Under the pieces are notes generated by a model. The model was not told where the DNA came from, made no database searches, and worked only from the letters and a program-made list of their open reading frames with translations. Of a DNA stretch of 21,265 nucleotides, positions 1-6,769 are shown piece by piece. Where the stretch lies: NCBI GenBank assembly GCA_016794445.1, contig JAEUKC010000399.1, forward strand, positions 1-21,265, given 5' to 3'. Numbering within the stretch: the stretch's first letter is position 1; each line of letters starts with the position of its first letter. This DNA is from JADJMO01 sp016794445. Lineage in GTDB: Bacteria; Myxococcota_A; Polyangia; Polyangiales; JADJMO01. The translations under genes were made by a program, and so were the position numbers.

Positions 1-321
1 TCCGACGTGGAGCGCGCGGTCTCGCAGGACGCGCGGGTGCCGCGGGTGGCTGCCTCCCTCGCGGCGACGGGTGGACTCTTCGCCGCCGCCCTCACCATGC
101 GCGAGGGCATGCGGGCGCCGATCGTCGAGGGCGTGGATCCGGTCCCTGCGCTCTTCGCCATCGTGGAGCGGGGCCTGATGCTGGCCTGCATCGCCGTCTT
201 CGGGAGCGTCGTGTGCGCCACCCTGCACCGATGTGCGCAGAAGACCCGGACCCGGCAGCTCTCCGAGGTCGACGACCTGGCCGAGGACCTCGAAGAGTGG
301 CTGGACGCGAACGAGAAGTAG
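1..321 (+). CDS. Small two-helix membrane protein, C-terminal part (possibly ExbB/TolQ-like)
   Basis: The reading frame is already open at base 1, so the gene probably begins upstream; the GTG at 7 is only the first start codon visible. About 106 residues are seen. They hold two hydrophobic segments (around AASLAATGGLFAAALTM and the longer LFAIVERGLMLACIAVFG) joined by a short loop, then an acidic, probably helical tail ending DLEEWLDANEK. This layout, two helices followed by a cytoplasmic helix, matches the C-terminal half of MotA/TolQ/ExbB proton-channel subunits. No diagnostic motif is clear, so the family is inferred mainly from layout and from the neighbour. The next gene encodes a TonB-like AgmX/PglI-domain protein, and ExbB/TolQ-type subunits often accompany such proteins. 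It ends TAG at 319-321, 130 bp before that gene. It could equally be an unrelated small membrane protein. Confidence 0.55.
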   Translation, partial: SDVERAVSQDARVPRVAASLAATGGLFAAALTMREGMRAPIVEGVDPVPALFAIVERGLMLACIAVFGSVVCATLHRCAQKTRTRQLSEVDDLAEDLEEWLDANEK

Positions 322-326
322 ATCGC

Positions 327-356
327 TTGAGACGGAAGGCCGTCCAAGTGTACAGT
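327..356 (+). promoter_or_regulatory. Candidate sigma-70-type promoter for the AgmX/PglI-domain gene
   Basis: TTGAGA at 327-332 matches five of six bases of the -35 consensus. After an 18-base spacer, TACAGT at 351-356 matches four of six of the -10 consensus. It lies just after the stop of the upstream gene and about 95 bases before the ATG at 452. A TTCTCGAGAA palindrome lies in the leader at 375-384. Found by reading only; no transcript start is known. Confidence 0.4.
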
Positions 357-451
357 GGAACGATCGTCGGGAACTTCTCGAGAACGTCGCTGTCCATCCC
401 ATCACGCCCTGGAATCTCCATGGCGCTGCTAGGGGTCGGAGGTCGGTGGGC

Positions 452-1924
452 ATGAACCAGAATCAGGGTCCGCGGTCGCAGCAGGGTGGTGGGGGCGCAG
501 CGAAGCCCGGACAGATGACCATGGCCATGCGGGCGATGCCCCAGGCCACCGGTCCCAAGGTCCTCCGCATCGGCAAGGTGCAGGGCGGCCGCGTGATCGA
601 GGAGCGCGTCGTCAAGCAGCGCACCCACGTCACCATCGGCTCGAGCCACACCAACATGTTCCTCGCCGCGGGCCAGGGCGTGCCCGAGACGATGAAGCTC
701 TTCGAGCTCGTCGGCAGCGAGTACATGGTCAACCTCGCCGACGCGATGACCGGCCGCGTGGCGCTGCCCACCGGCGTGACCGACGTCGCGCAGGCGCGCG
801 CGAGCGGCCTCGCCAAGAAGGTCGGCAACTACTACCAGCTCAAGCTCACGGACGACTCGCGCGGCAAGGTCGTCATCGGCGACACCACGTTCCTCTTCCA
901 GTTCGTCGCGCCGCCGCCCGTGCAGCCGAAGCCCCAGCTGCCGCTCGCGGTGCAGGGTGGCCTCGCCTCGCAGATCGACTGGGCGTTCACCATCATCGCC
1001 GCGTTCTCCTTCCTCGTGCACTTCGGCTTCGCCGGCGCGGTCAACAGCGACTGGCTCGATCCGCTCGTCGACGAGGAGGGCGAGGTCAAGGGCCTCATCG
1101 CCGACGCGTCGAACCGTCCCACGCCTCCCATCGAGGAGAAGAAGGACGTGCCGTCCGACAAGGACAAGGCCGACAAGGACAAGGACAAGGACAAGAAGGA
1201 CGACAAGAAGGTCGCCGAGGCCCCCAAGGGTGGCGACAAGAAGGGTCCGACCGGTCCCGCCGGCCCCGCGCAGATCACCAAGGCCCAGGGCGCGGCGCTC
1301 TCCAACGAGCTCGACCAGCTCGAGATGAAGGCCCTCGGCAGCCTCGGCGGCAGCGGCCCCGCGCAGTCCAGCATCATGAAGCCCGGCGCCTCGGCGGCCG
1401 ACTCGAGCCTCGACGCGATCGCGGCCAAGGGTGGCGGCGTCGACACCAGCGGCACCGGCCTCAAGACCGGCGCCGGCGGTGGCGGTCCGATGATGCCCGG
1501 CCAGGGCGGCGGCAAGGGCCTCTCCGGCGTCGGCGACACCAAGGGCGGCGGCGGCGGTGGCGGCGGTGGCGGCGGCGACAAGTCGACCGAGGTCAAGGTC
1601 CCCGTTGGCGAGGCGGCCACGGGCGCGGCGGCCGGCGCGAGCAACGTCAAGGACGCGGACAGCGTCATCGCCCGCAACAAGTGGCGCTTCAAGGCCTGCT
1701 ACCAGAAGGCCCTCGCCTCCGACCCCAACGCGGGCGGCACGGTGAAGATCACGGTCAAGGTCGGCGAGGGTGGCGAGGTCACGAGCGCGAGCATCGCCTC
1801 GAACGACGCCAGCAGCGCCCTCGGCGCCTGCATCCAGTCCTCGTTCATGTCGATGAAGTTCGCCGAGCCCGACGGCGGGTCGGCCACCTTCACCGTCCCG
1901 GTCGTGCTCTCTGCCAAGAAGTAG
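452..1924 (+). CDS. AgmX/PglI C-terminal domain protein (TonB-like, FHA-like N-terminus)
   Basis: This 490-residue protein probably spans the inner membrane once and reaches through the periplasm like TonB. Residues ~35-155 resemble a divergent FHA fold (VTIGSSHTN, then VVIGDTTFLFQF), although the usual FHA serine/histidine pair is not clear. A hydrophobic segment lies at ~176-196. A Lys/Asp-rich stretch follows at ~229-253, then a short GPTGPAGPA piece and a Gly-rich linker at ~340-375 with ten consecutive glycines. The last ~90 residues (from DADSVIARNKWRFKACYQKA to the end) form the AgmX/PglI C-terminal domain, with cysteines at 416 and 460. ATG 452 was chosen because GGAGG lies just upstream and the open frame before it lacks recognisable protein. 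The M. xanthus relative AgmX/GltJ works in gliding machinery but has a different N-terminus, so a motility role is only inferred. A promoter candidate lies at 327-356. Confidence 0.85.
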   Translation: MNQNQGPRSQQGGGGAAKPGQMTMAMRAMPQATGPKVLRIGKVQGGRVIEERVVKQRTHVTIGSSHTNMFLAAGQGVPETMKLFELVGSEYMVNLADAMTGRVALPTGVTDVAQARASGLAKKVGNYYQLKLTDDSRGKVVIGDTTFLFQFVAPPPVQPKPQLPLAVQGGLASQIDWAFTIIAAFSFLVHFGFAGAVNSDWLDPLVDEEGEVKGLIADASNRPTPPIEEKKDVPSDKDKADKDKDKDKKDDKKVAEAPKGGDKKGPTGPAGPAQITKAQGAALSNELDQLEMKALGSLGGSGPAQSSIMKPGASAADSSLDAIAAKGGGVDTSGTGLKTGAGGGGPMMPGQGGGKGLSGVGDTKGGGGGGGGGGGDKSTEVKVPVGEAATGAAAGASNVKDADSVIARNKWRFKACYQKALASDPNAGGTVKITVKVGEGGEVTSASIASNDASSALGACIQSSFMSMKFAEPDGGSATFTVPVVLSAKK

Positions 1925-1930
1925 CTCCGT

Positions 1931-2119
1931 CCGGCCTTCGGCCGGGTTGCGCGCCCATGGGGGCGCGTCCCGAGCGAAACTGTTTCGCTCGGGTCCCTTT
2001 CCGGCCTGCGGCCGGGTCTCGCGCCCATGGGGGTGCGTCCCGAGCGAAACGTTTCGCTCGGGTCCCTGGGGCTACGGCTGAGTTTCAGGGCGCGTCCCGG
2101 GCGAAACTGTCCGGTCCCT
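1931..2119. repeat. Tandem hairpin-rich repeat, two ~70-bp units plus a degenerate third
   Basis: Unit 1 is 1931-2000, unit 2 is 2001-2067, and a degenerate copy is 2068-2119. Units 1 and 2 differ at only about five positions plus one missing base. Each holds a chain of inverted repeats. The first is CCGGCC-3 nt-GGCCGG (1931-1945 and 2001-2015). The second, best in unit 1, is CGCGCCC-4 nt-GGGCGCG (1950-1967). The third is CCCGAGCGAAA-3 nt-TTTCGCTCGGG at 1969-1993, which in unit 2 is a perfect 24-base palindrome at 2039-2062. The third copy keeps the left arm (GGGCGAAACTG) but has lost most of the right arm. Each unit ends GGTCCCT. The first strong stem is followed by TCCCTTT, so it could work as a weak terminator, but the repetition suggests an intergenic repeat family. 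Confidence 0.85.
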
Positions 2120-2169
2120 GAATGGCCGGCTCTCCCCACGCAACAGTTCGGGGGTAGCCGGCCGTTCAG
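2118..2169. repeat. Long imperfect inverted repeat (14-bp arms)
   Basis: CTGAATGGCCGGCT at 2118-2131 pairs with AGCCGGCCGTTCAG at 2156-2169; 13 of 14 positions are complementary and the other is a wobble. CCCC and GGGG just inside extend the stem after a small internal loop. No T-run follows on either strand, so it is not a classic intrinsic terminator. It could be a terminator without a T-tract, an operator, or part of the adjacent repeat element, whose end it overlaps by two bases. Confidence 0.7.
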
Positions 2170-2199
2170 CTCTTGGGCGGGTCGTCGCGGTGGTTCTCG

Positions 2200-2227
2200 T
2201 TGACACGGCTGGGCATACAGATACGCT
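2200..2227 (+). promoter_or_regulatory. Candidate sigma-70-type promoter of the export locus
   Basis: A perfect TTGACA at 2200-2205 is followed 16 bases later by TACGCT (2222-2227), which fits the TAnnnT form of the -10 element. The start codon at 2251 has a good Shine-Dalgarno sequence (GGGAGG, 2241-2246), so the leader would be about 17 bases. This is the best promoter-like sequence seen in the window and precedes the three exported-protein genes. Confidence 0.5.
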
Positions 2228-2250
2228 CCTCAGTCGATTAGGGAGGCTTC

Positions 2251-2808
2251 ATGGCTCGACGTTCTTGGTGGCTCGTTGCGGTTCCGGCGCTGGCAGCATT
2301 CGTGTTCGGTAGCGCAGCCGCGCAGACCGGACCGGACGTCAAGGCTGGAACGGCCGTCACCCCCGCCGATCAGGTCACCTCTGCCGATGGCTCGGTGACC
2401 AAGATCCAGACCGCTGCCAACCGCGTCCGTCACCTGCTCGACGACGCGCGGAAGAACAGCCCGAAGGACATCGTCAAGCTCACCTGCCTGCAGGACAAGC
2501 TCGCGCAGATCGAGATCAGCCTCGACAGCGCCAAGAAGCGCGCGTCGTCGCTCAAGAGCGCGCAGGCCGCCGGCAACAAGGATCTCGCGAACCACGAGTT
2601 CACGATGCTCACCACCCTCCGCACGCGTTCCGAGCAGCTCGACGCCGAGGCGAACCAGTGCATCGGCGAGGAGATCGGGTTCCCGGGCGAGACCAAGACC
2701 TCGACCACCATCGATCCGAACATCGCGCCCGTCGATCCCGGCGGGTCGACGGGTTGGATCGACCCGGGAGTTGTGGTAGTCATCCCCCCTGCTAGCCCGG
2801 TGAAGTAG
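2251..2808 (+). CDS. Exported protein of unknown function, first gene of the OPX/beta-barrel locus
   Basis: I do not recognise a named family. The 185-residue protein starts with a typical signal peptide (MARRSWWLVAVPALAAFVFG, cleavage probably near SAAA-Q at ~24). Residues ~48-137 look like a long helical, possibly coiled-coil region (KIQTAANRVRHLLDDA onward). It contains two cysteines, C79 (KLTCLQDK) and C137 (NQCIGEE), that could form one disulfide across a helical hairpin. The last ~45 residues are Pro/Gly/Asp-rich (IDPNIAPVDPGG, IDPGVVVVIPP) and look extended. It has its own promoter candidate and a strong Shine-Dalgarno sequence four bases before ATG. It lies 113 bp upstream of the beta-barrel gene and 1.5 kb upstream of the OPX gene, all in one direction. 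A periplasmic helper of that export system is a reasonable inference, not a demonstrated role. Confidence 0.85.
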   Translation: MARRSWWLVAVPALAAFVFGSAAAQTGPDVKAGTAVTPADQVTSADGSVTKIQTAANRVRHLLDDARKNSPKDIVKLTCLQDKLAQIEISLDSAKKRASSLKSAQAAGNKDLANHEFTMLTTLRTRSEQLDAEANQCIGEEIGFPGETKTSTTIDPNIAPVDPGGSTGWIDPGVVVVIPPASPVK

Positions 2809-2921
2809 GTCGGGGTGGGGTGAGTTCCGCAGCCATGTCGCTGGCGCGCGGGGCGATTTGTGCGCAGTCGCTGTGGGTTAGAAGTGGGCGGGGGCGCTGC
2901 GAGCGCTGACCGAGCGGAGTC

Positions 2922-4286
2922 ATGAAACGTCTTCTCGTAGCCTTCTCCACCGTTGCCGCCTCCACGGCGTTGCTCGCAGTCACGGCTGACGCTCAGGCGC
3001 AGCTCTGGCTCCGGGACCGCAGTGGTACGCAAGGCGCCGGCATCCGTAGTGGTGATCTCGAGCTGCACCCTGGTGTGGCCGCCGAGGTTGGCTACGACTC
3101 CAACTTCTTCAACCGCTCGAGCAAGAACGCCAGCGTCCGGCCCGTGATCGACACGGTGCTGCTGCGGCTCACGCCCTCGTTCTCCGTCACCACGCTCGGC
3201 GTCCAGCGACGCCCCGACGGCAGCGAGACCCCGCCGCCCAAGGTCGCCTTCACCGCGGGCGCCGCGTTCATCTTCCAGCAGTTCCTCACCAACACCGAAG
3301 TCGGCAAGCTGGATCGCAGCAACCAGTTCGGCGTCAACGGCGACGTCGCGTTGCTCATCGCCCCGGGTCGCCCCTGGGGCTTCAACATCTTCGACAACTT
3401 CACGCGCACCGCGGCGCCGTCGCTCGACAACTCCGTGGTCAACGGGCTCAACCGCATCGAGAACACCGCGCGCGCCGAGCTCGTCTACACCAAGACGGGT
3501 GGGCTGTTCGACTGGCGCCTCGGTTACTCCCTCGGAATGACCTATTTCGAGGACAACGGCGCGGGTCAGCAGAATCTGAACAACACCATCCACACGGTCT
3601 ACACCCGCGGTCGTTGGCGCTTCTTGCCGCGCACTGCCCTTGTGTACGACGGCAGCCTCGGCTTCCAGAACTACACGAACAAGACCAACGGCCTCGCGAA
3701 CTCCACGCCGGTGCGCACGCGCGTCGGTCTCGCCGGTCTCGTCACCGATCGGTTGTCGCTGCTCGCCATGGTCGGCTGGGGAGCGAGCTTCTACGAGAAG
3801 CAGGGCGACTTCGACTCCGTCATCGGGCAGATCGAGCTGCGCTACTTCCTCACGGGCGCCGCGCCCGAGGCGGGCACGCAGTCGAGCTCCATGTCGTCGA
3901 TCGCGTTCGGCTTCACGCGCGATTTCGCCAATTCCTACCTCGGCAACTACTTCGAGCGCAACCGCGGCTACATCTCGCTCTCGGCGCTGTTCGCGCAGTC
4001 GTTCTACCTGGGCTTCGACGTCGGCGCCGCCGCCGTCCGCTACCCCACCATCCACGATCGCGACACCGGGGTCGCCACCACGGGGGCCTTCACCAACGGG
4101 CGCGTGGACGCGAACCTCTTCGCCGAATACCGCGTCAAGGACTGGCTCGGCTTCAACGTCTCGCTGAGCTACCTGGGCGAGATCTCCAGCACGGAGATTC
4201 GTGGCACCGGCGCGGCCTCGAGCACGAGGACCAACATCGACTACAACCGTTTCATGGGCCTCGCAGGCGTCCGCGTCTTCTTCTGA
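2922..4286 (+). CDS. Outer-membrane beta-barrel protein (Wzp-like polysaccharide translocon candidate)
   Basis: The 454-residue protein has a signal peptide (MKRLLVAFSTVAASTALLAV, cleavage near ADAQA at ~26). Its mature part consists of alternating-pattern beta strands with Tyr/Phe/Trp girdles (WGFNIFDNFTRT, FDWRLGYSLGMTYFED, YISLSALFAQSFYLGFDVGA). It ends GVRVFF, the C-terminal aromatic signature recognised by the BAM machinery. The beginning of the mature part (GVAAEVGYDSNFFNRSS) is typical of outer-membrane beta-barrel proteins beside polysaccharide export genes. The next gene, 74 bp on, encodes an OPX protein without an outer-membrane helix. In M. xanthus, such short OPX proteins (WzaX, WzaS, WzaB) pair with barrels (WzpX, WzpS, WzpB) that supply the outer-membrane channel. 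By that analogy this is the channel subunit; direct homology was not computed. The start was chosen by the signal peptide and GGAG just upstream of ATG. Confidence 0.85.
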   Translation: MKRLLVAFSTVAASTALLAVTADAQAQLWLRDRSGTQGAGIRSGDLELHPGVAAEVGYDSNFFNRSSKNASVRPVIDTVLLRLTPSFSVTTLGVQRRPDGSETPPPKVAFTAGAAFIFQQFLTNTEVGKLDRSNQFGVNGDVALLIAPGRPWGFNIFDNFTRTAAPSLDNSVVNGLNRIENTARAELVYTKTGGLFDWRLGYSLGMTYFEDNGAGQQNLNNTIHTVYTRGRWRFLPRTALVYDGSLGFQNYTNKTNGLANSTPVRTRVGLAGLVTDRLSLLAMVGWGASFYEKQGDFDSVIGQIELRYFLTGAAPEAGTQSSSMSSIAFGFTRDFANSYLGNYFERNRGYISLSALFAQSFYLGFDVGAAAVRYPTIHDRDTGVATTGAFTNGRVDANLFAEYRVKDWLGFNVSLSYLGEISSTEIRGTGAASSTRTNIDYNRFMGLAGVRVFF

Positions 4287-4360
4287 GCGGTCCCCTGAAC
4301 GACGAATTCCCTGAACGGCGGAGCACGGTGACGCGACCAAGTTGTAGAGGTAGCCGGTCG

Positions 4361-4978
4361 ATGGTCACACGCAGTTCTGGACGGTTCGTCGGTCGTTTTC
4401 TCGCTGCCGTCGCCACGGCGGCGCTGATGGCGGGGTGCGCCTCGCCCCCTGCCCGCGCCCCCAAGCTGCCCCCGCCCATCGAGTCGGCCTCCCTGGGCCC
4501 GGACGACGTGTTCGAGGTCACCGTCTACGACGAGCCGGCCATGTCCAAGGCCTATCGCGTGGCGCCCAACGGCACGATCAACTTCCCGCTCATCGGCACG
4601 TTGCAGGTCGAGGGCAAGGAGCCGCAGCAGGTCCAGGACCTGATCACGACGCAGCTCCAGGAGAAGAAGATCCTCAAGAACCCTTCGGTGTCGATCCTCG
4701 TCAAGGAGGTCAACTCGAAGAAGGTCGCCGTGTTCGGCCAGGTGCAAAAGCCGGGGCAGTTCCCCATGACCGCTGGCATCACCCTCGTGCAGGGCATCTC
4801 GCTGGCCGGTGGCTTCACGTCGCTCGCCGATCGCGACCGCGTGACCATCAACCGCAAGGTCTCGTCCAACAAGATCCTGCGCGCCGTGGTCTCGGTGGCG
4901 GCGATCACCGAAGGCCGGTTGAACGACATCCCGCTGCAGGCGGGCGACACGATCTACGTCGAAGAGCGCGTGTTCTGA
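4361..4978 (+). CDS. Short OPX-type polysaccharide export lipoprotein (Wza-like, no C-terminal helix)
   Basis: The 205-residue protein begins with a lipoprotein signal peptide (charged start, hydrophobic core, LMAG-C with Cys26). A polysaccharide export (PES) domain spans ~42-115 (LGPDDVFEVTVYDEPAMSK, APNGTINFPLIGTLQVEGK), followed by one SLBB domain at ~118-205 (VAVFGQVQKPGQFP, SLAGGFTSLADRD, LQAGDTIYVEERVF). It stops immediately after SLBB, so the second SLBB and the amphipathic outer-membrane helix of E. coli Wza (about 380 residues) are missing. Such short OPX proteins cannot build the outer-membrane pore alone and are proposed to dock on a separate beta-barrel, here the gene directly upstream. 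Start ATG 4361 has AGAGG ten bases upstream; an in-frame GTG at 4328 is possible but places the signal peptide less well. The frame stays open far upstream inside the barrel gene, but that part is a shadow. Confidence 0.92.
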   Translation: MVTRSSGRFVGRFLAAVATAALMAGCASPPARAPKLPPPIESASLGPDDVFEVTVYDEPAMSKAYRVAPNGTINFPLIGTLQVEGKEPQQVQDLITTQLQEKKILKNPSVSILVKEVNSKKVAVFGQVQKPGQFPMTAGITLVQGISLAGGFTSLADRDRVTINRKVSSNKILRAVVSVAAITEGRLNDIPLQAGDTIYVEERVF

Positions 4979-5002
4979 GCCGCCTCGTGAAGCGCCGGGA
5001 CG

Positions 5003-6751
5003 CTATCGGCGCAGCGTGAAGCCGCGGACCACGGCGTCGCGTCCCTGCGCGACCAGGGTGACGAGCACGCGCCCGGGCGGAGCGGTGCAGCGCGCCTCTG
5101 CGGTGCCGATGCGGAGCGTGAGCGAGCCGTCGGCCGCGCGATCGACGTCGAGCGCGTCGCCCTCGGCGGTGGGATAGCGACACGCGCCGTCCTCCGCGAT
5201 GCGCGCGACGAGCACGCCGAGCGGGGTGCGCAGCTCGATCGCGGGGAGCTCGCGGAACCCGCCGACCGCGACGCGCAGGTGGAGCGTGCCGTAGTCGGTG
5301 TCGGCCACCGCCACCCGCGCTCGGCCGGGCAACACGAGGCCGGTGCGGTTCGACAGCACGGTGAGCGGATCGGGGACGAGGTGCTGCGTCGAGCCGAGGC
5401 CGAGGGTCTCGTCGCTCGCCAAACGGTGGCGCAGGTCGAAGCGCAGCGCGGTGAGGCCGGTGGGGGAGGCGAAGGCCAACGCCCCCTGCCCGAGCGGCAA
5501 CGGACTCGCGCTCGAGGCGATCGTGGTGGCGACGAACCGACCGGCCCACGGATCGTAGCGGCGCAGCGCGCCGTCCCAGAGGAACGGTGCGCCGTCGGTG
5601 GCCGCCACGAGCACGGGCCGGCTCGGACCGGCGTCGACGGGCGCGAGCGCCTCGAGGCTGCCATCGGCGCGCAGGAGCGCGGCTTGCCATTGCTTGGCGA
5701 GGGGCTCGCCGCGGACGAGCAGCGCCGCGCCCGAGGGGAGCGCGTACCCGGTGATCCACGTGGTGGCCGCGACATCGAGCCTGGCGCTGGTGCGTGCGTC
5801 GGCGGAGAGGAGCTCCACGTCGGGGACGGGGGCGCCGCTGGCGTCGGTGCCGCCGGCGACGGCGATCTCGCCGGTCGCAAGGCGGACGACCACGGGATCG
5901 AGTCGCCCTCGCGACAGCGACGCGAGGTCGAGCGTGGTCGTCGTGCGCAGGCCCGGATCGATCACCTCGAGCGCGCGTGAGAGCGTGGTGCCGCGTCCGC
6001 CGCCGACCAGCAGGACCCCGCCGCCCCCGAGCACCACCGCGGTTGCGTGGCTACGGGGCTCCGAGAGGGCGAGCGCGTCGGTCATGGCGGGCGGACGCGA
6101 CCCGAGATCGACGATCTCGGCGTCCTCCCAGACCGCGCCGTCGGCCTCACCTCCGGCGACGATCGCGCGGTCGCCGACGAACGCCACGGCGGGGCTGCTC
6201 CTGCGGCGCCGCATGCCGAGACGGAACACCTCGCCCCGGACCCCGTCGAGGACGAGCGCGTCGGCGCGGGCGACGCCGTCGGTGCTGACGCCGCCGACGA
6301 TCAGGGTCTGGCGCAGCGAGCCCGCGACGACCGCGCCGAGCGGGGGCACCAGCGTGTTGGCGCCGCCCGACTCGGCGGACAGGCCGCAGACGCGGTCGAC
6401 CGGGAACAGCGCTCCGACCGCCTCGTCGCCGGCGCGGGCGAGGAGGCCGTGGGCGCGGATCTCGCCGTCGCTGCTGCGCGCGCGCGCGAGGAACAGCGCC
6501 GCCGTGGCGGGGAGATCGGGGAGGTCCTGGCCGACGTCGGGTCGCACCTCCACGAACGACGCCGGTCCGGGCGTGGCGTCGTCCAGGGCCTCGAGCTGCA
6601 CCAGCGTGACCCCCGTCGCGGCGCACGCGGGCAGCTGGGTCGCGCGGACCCGCAGCACGGTACCGTCCGCGGCAGAGCAGGCGCCGAGCAGGCAGCCCAC
6701 GACGACGACGAGGGCGAAGCGCGGCCGAGATGTGGCTCGCCGTCGGCCCGT
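5003..6751 (-). CDS. Kelch-type beta-propeller lipoprotein (start codon uncertain)
   Basis: The frame encodes a lipoprotein signal (RPRFALVVVVGC then LLGAC; the last Cys is the lipidation site) followed by a ~550-residue extracytoplasmic domain. Kelch-like blades are visible as repeated Gly-Gly-containing strands: QTLIVGGVSTDG, RAIVAGGEADG, GVLLVGGGRGTTLS, EIAVAGGTDASG. The last ~100 residues form a separate beta-rich region with cysteines (GACRYPT, ARCTAPPG). The protein is probably a surface or periplasmic beta-propeller; its ligand is unknown. No ATG, GTG or TTG lies just before the signal peptide. The nearest canonical codon, GTG at 6698-6700, is inside the hydrophobic core. I set the end at an in-frame ACG (6749-6751), giving ~582 residues, but an unusual start or a sequence error is possible. 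It diverges from the kinase gene, whose start at 6770 is only 18 bases away, and ends 24 bp from the OPX gene. Confidence 0.8.
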   Translation of the reverse strand, partial: TGRRRATSRPRFALVVVVGCLLGACSAADGTVLRVRATQLPACAATGVTLVQLEALDDATPGPASFVEVRPDVGQDLPDLPATAALFLARARSSDGEIRAHGLLARAGDEAVGALFPVDRVCGLSAESGGANTLVPPLGAVVAGSLRQTLIVGGVSTDGVARADALVLDGVRGEVFRLGMRRRRSSPAVAFVGDRAIVAGGEADGAVWEDAEIVDLGSRPPAMTDALALSEPRSHATAVVLGGGGVLLVGGGRGTTLSRALEVIDPGLRTTTTLDLASLSRGRLDPVVVRLATGEIAVAGGTDASGAPVPDVELLSADARTSARLDVAATTWITGYALPSGAALLVRGEPLAKQWQAALLRADGSLEALAPVDAGPSRPVLVAATDGAPFLWDGALRRYDPWAGRFVATTIASSASPLPLGQGALAFASPTGLTALRFDLRHRLASDETLGLGSTQHLVPDPLTVLSNRTGLVLPGRARVAVADTDYGTLHLRVAVGGFRELPAIELRTPLGVLVARIAEDGACRYPTAEGDALDVDRAADGSLTLRIGTAEARCTAPPGRVLVTLVAQGRDAVVRGFTLRR

Positions 6752-6756
6752 GGTAC

Positions 6757-6762
6757 TAGCCT
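6757..6762 (+). promoter_or_regulatory. TAGCCT -10-like box before the kinase start (candidate leaderless promoter)
   Basis: TAGCCT ends 7 bases before GTG 6770, the distance at which transcription would begin on or very near the start codon. No Shine-Dalgarno sequence is seen between them, and no good -35 is visible. Similar boxes precede three other plus-strand genes in the window. Confidence 0.4.
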
Positions 6763-6769
6763 GCCCTTC

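Larger units (their letters stand above)
1925..2199. other. Gene-free stretch filled with hairpin-forming repeats
   Basis: From the stop at 1924 to the promoter of the next gene I see no credible coding sequence. Open frames of about 146 codons exist on both strands, but they are made of the repeat units and have no domain-like sequence. The stretch holds two near-identical ~70-bp repeat units, a degenerate third unit and a separate long inverted repeat, each listed separately. It probably ends the transcript of the gene before it and insulates the export locus after it. Confidence 0.7.

Noticed and set aside
1925..2199. CRISPR array or small ORFs in the repeat region
   Set aside because: There are only two to three direct units with no unique spacers, and the open frames consist entirely of the repeat itself.
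2430..4340. A 636-codon minus-strand frame opposite the unknown exported protein and beta-barrel genes
   Set aside because: Both plus-strand genes have signal peptides, Shine-Dalgarno sequences and family features; the minus frame has none.
4287..4360. Two CCCTGAACG copies between the barrel and OPX genes, similar to GGTCCCTGAA at the end of the repeat array
   Set aside because: The shared piece is too short to call a repeat fragment or an operator, and no inverted structure surrounds it.
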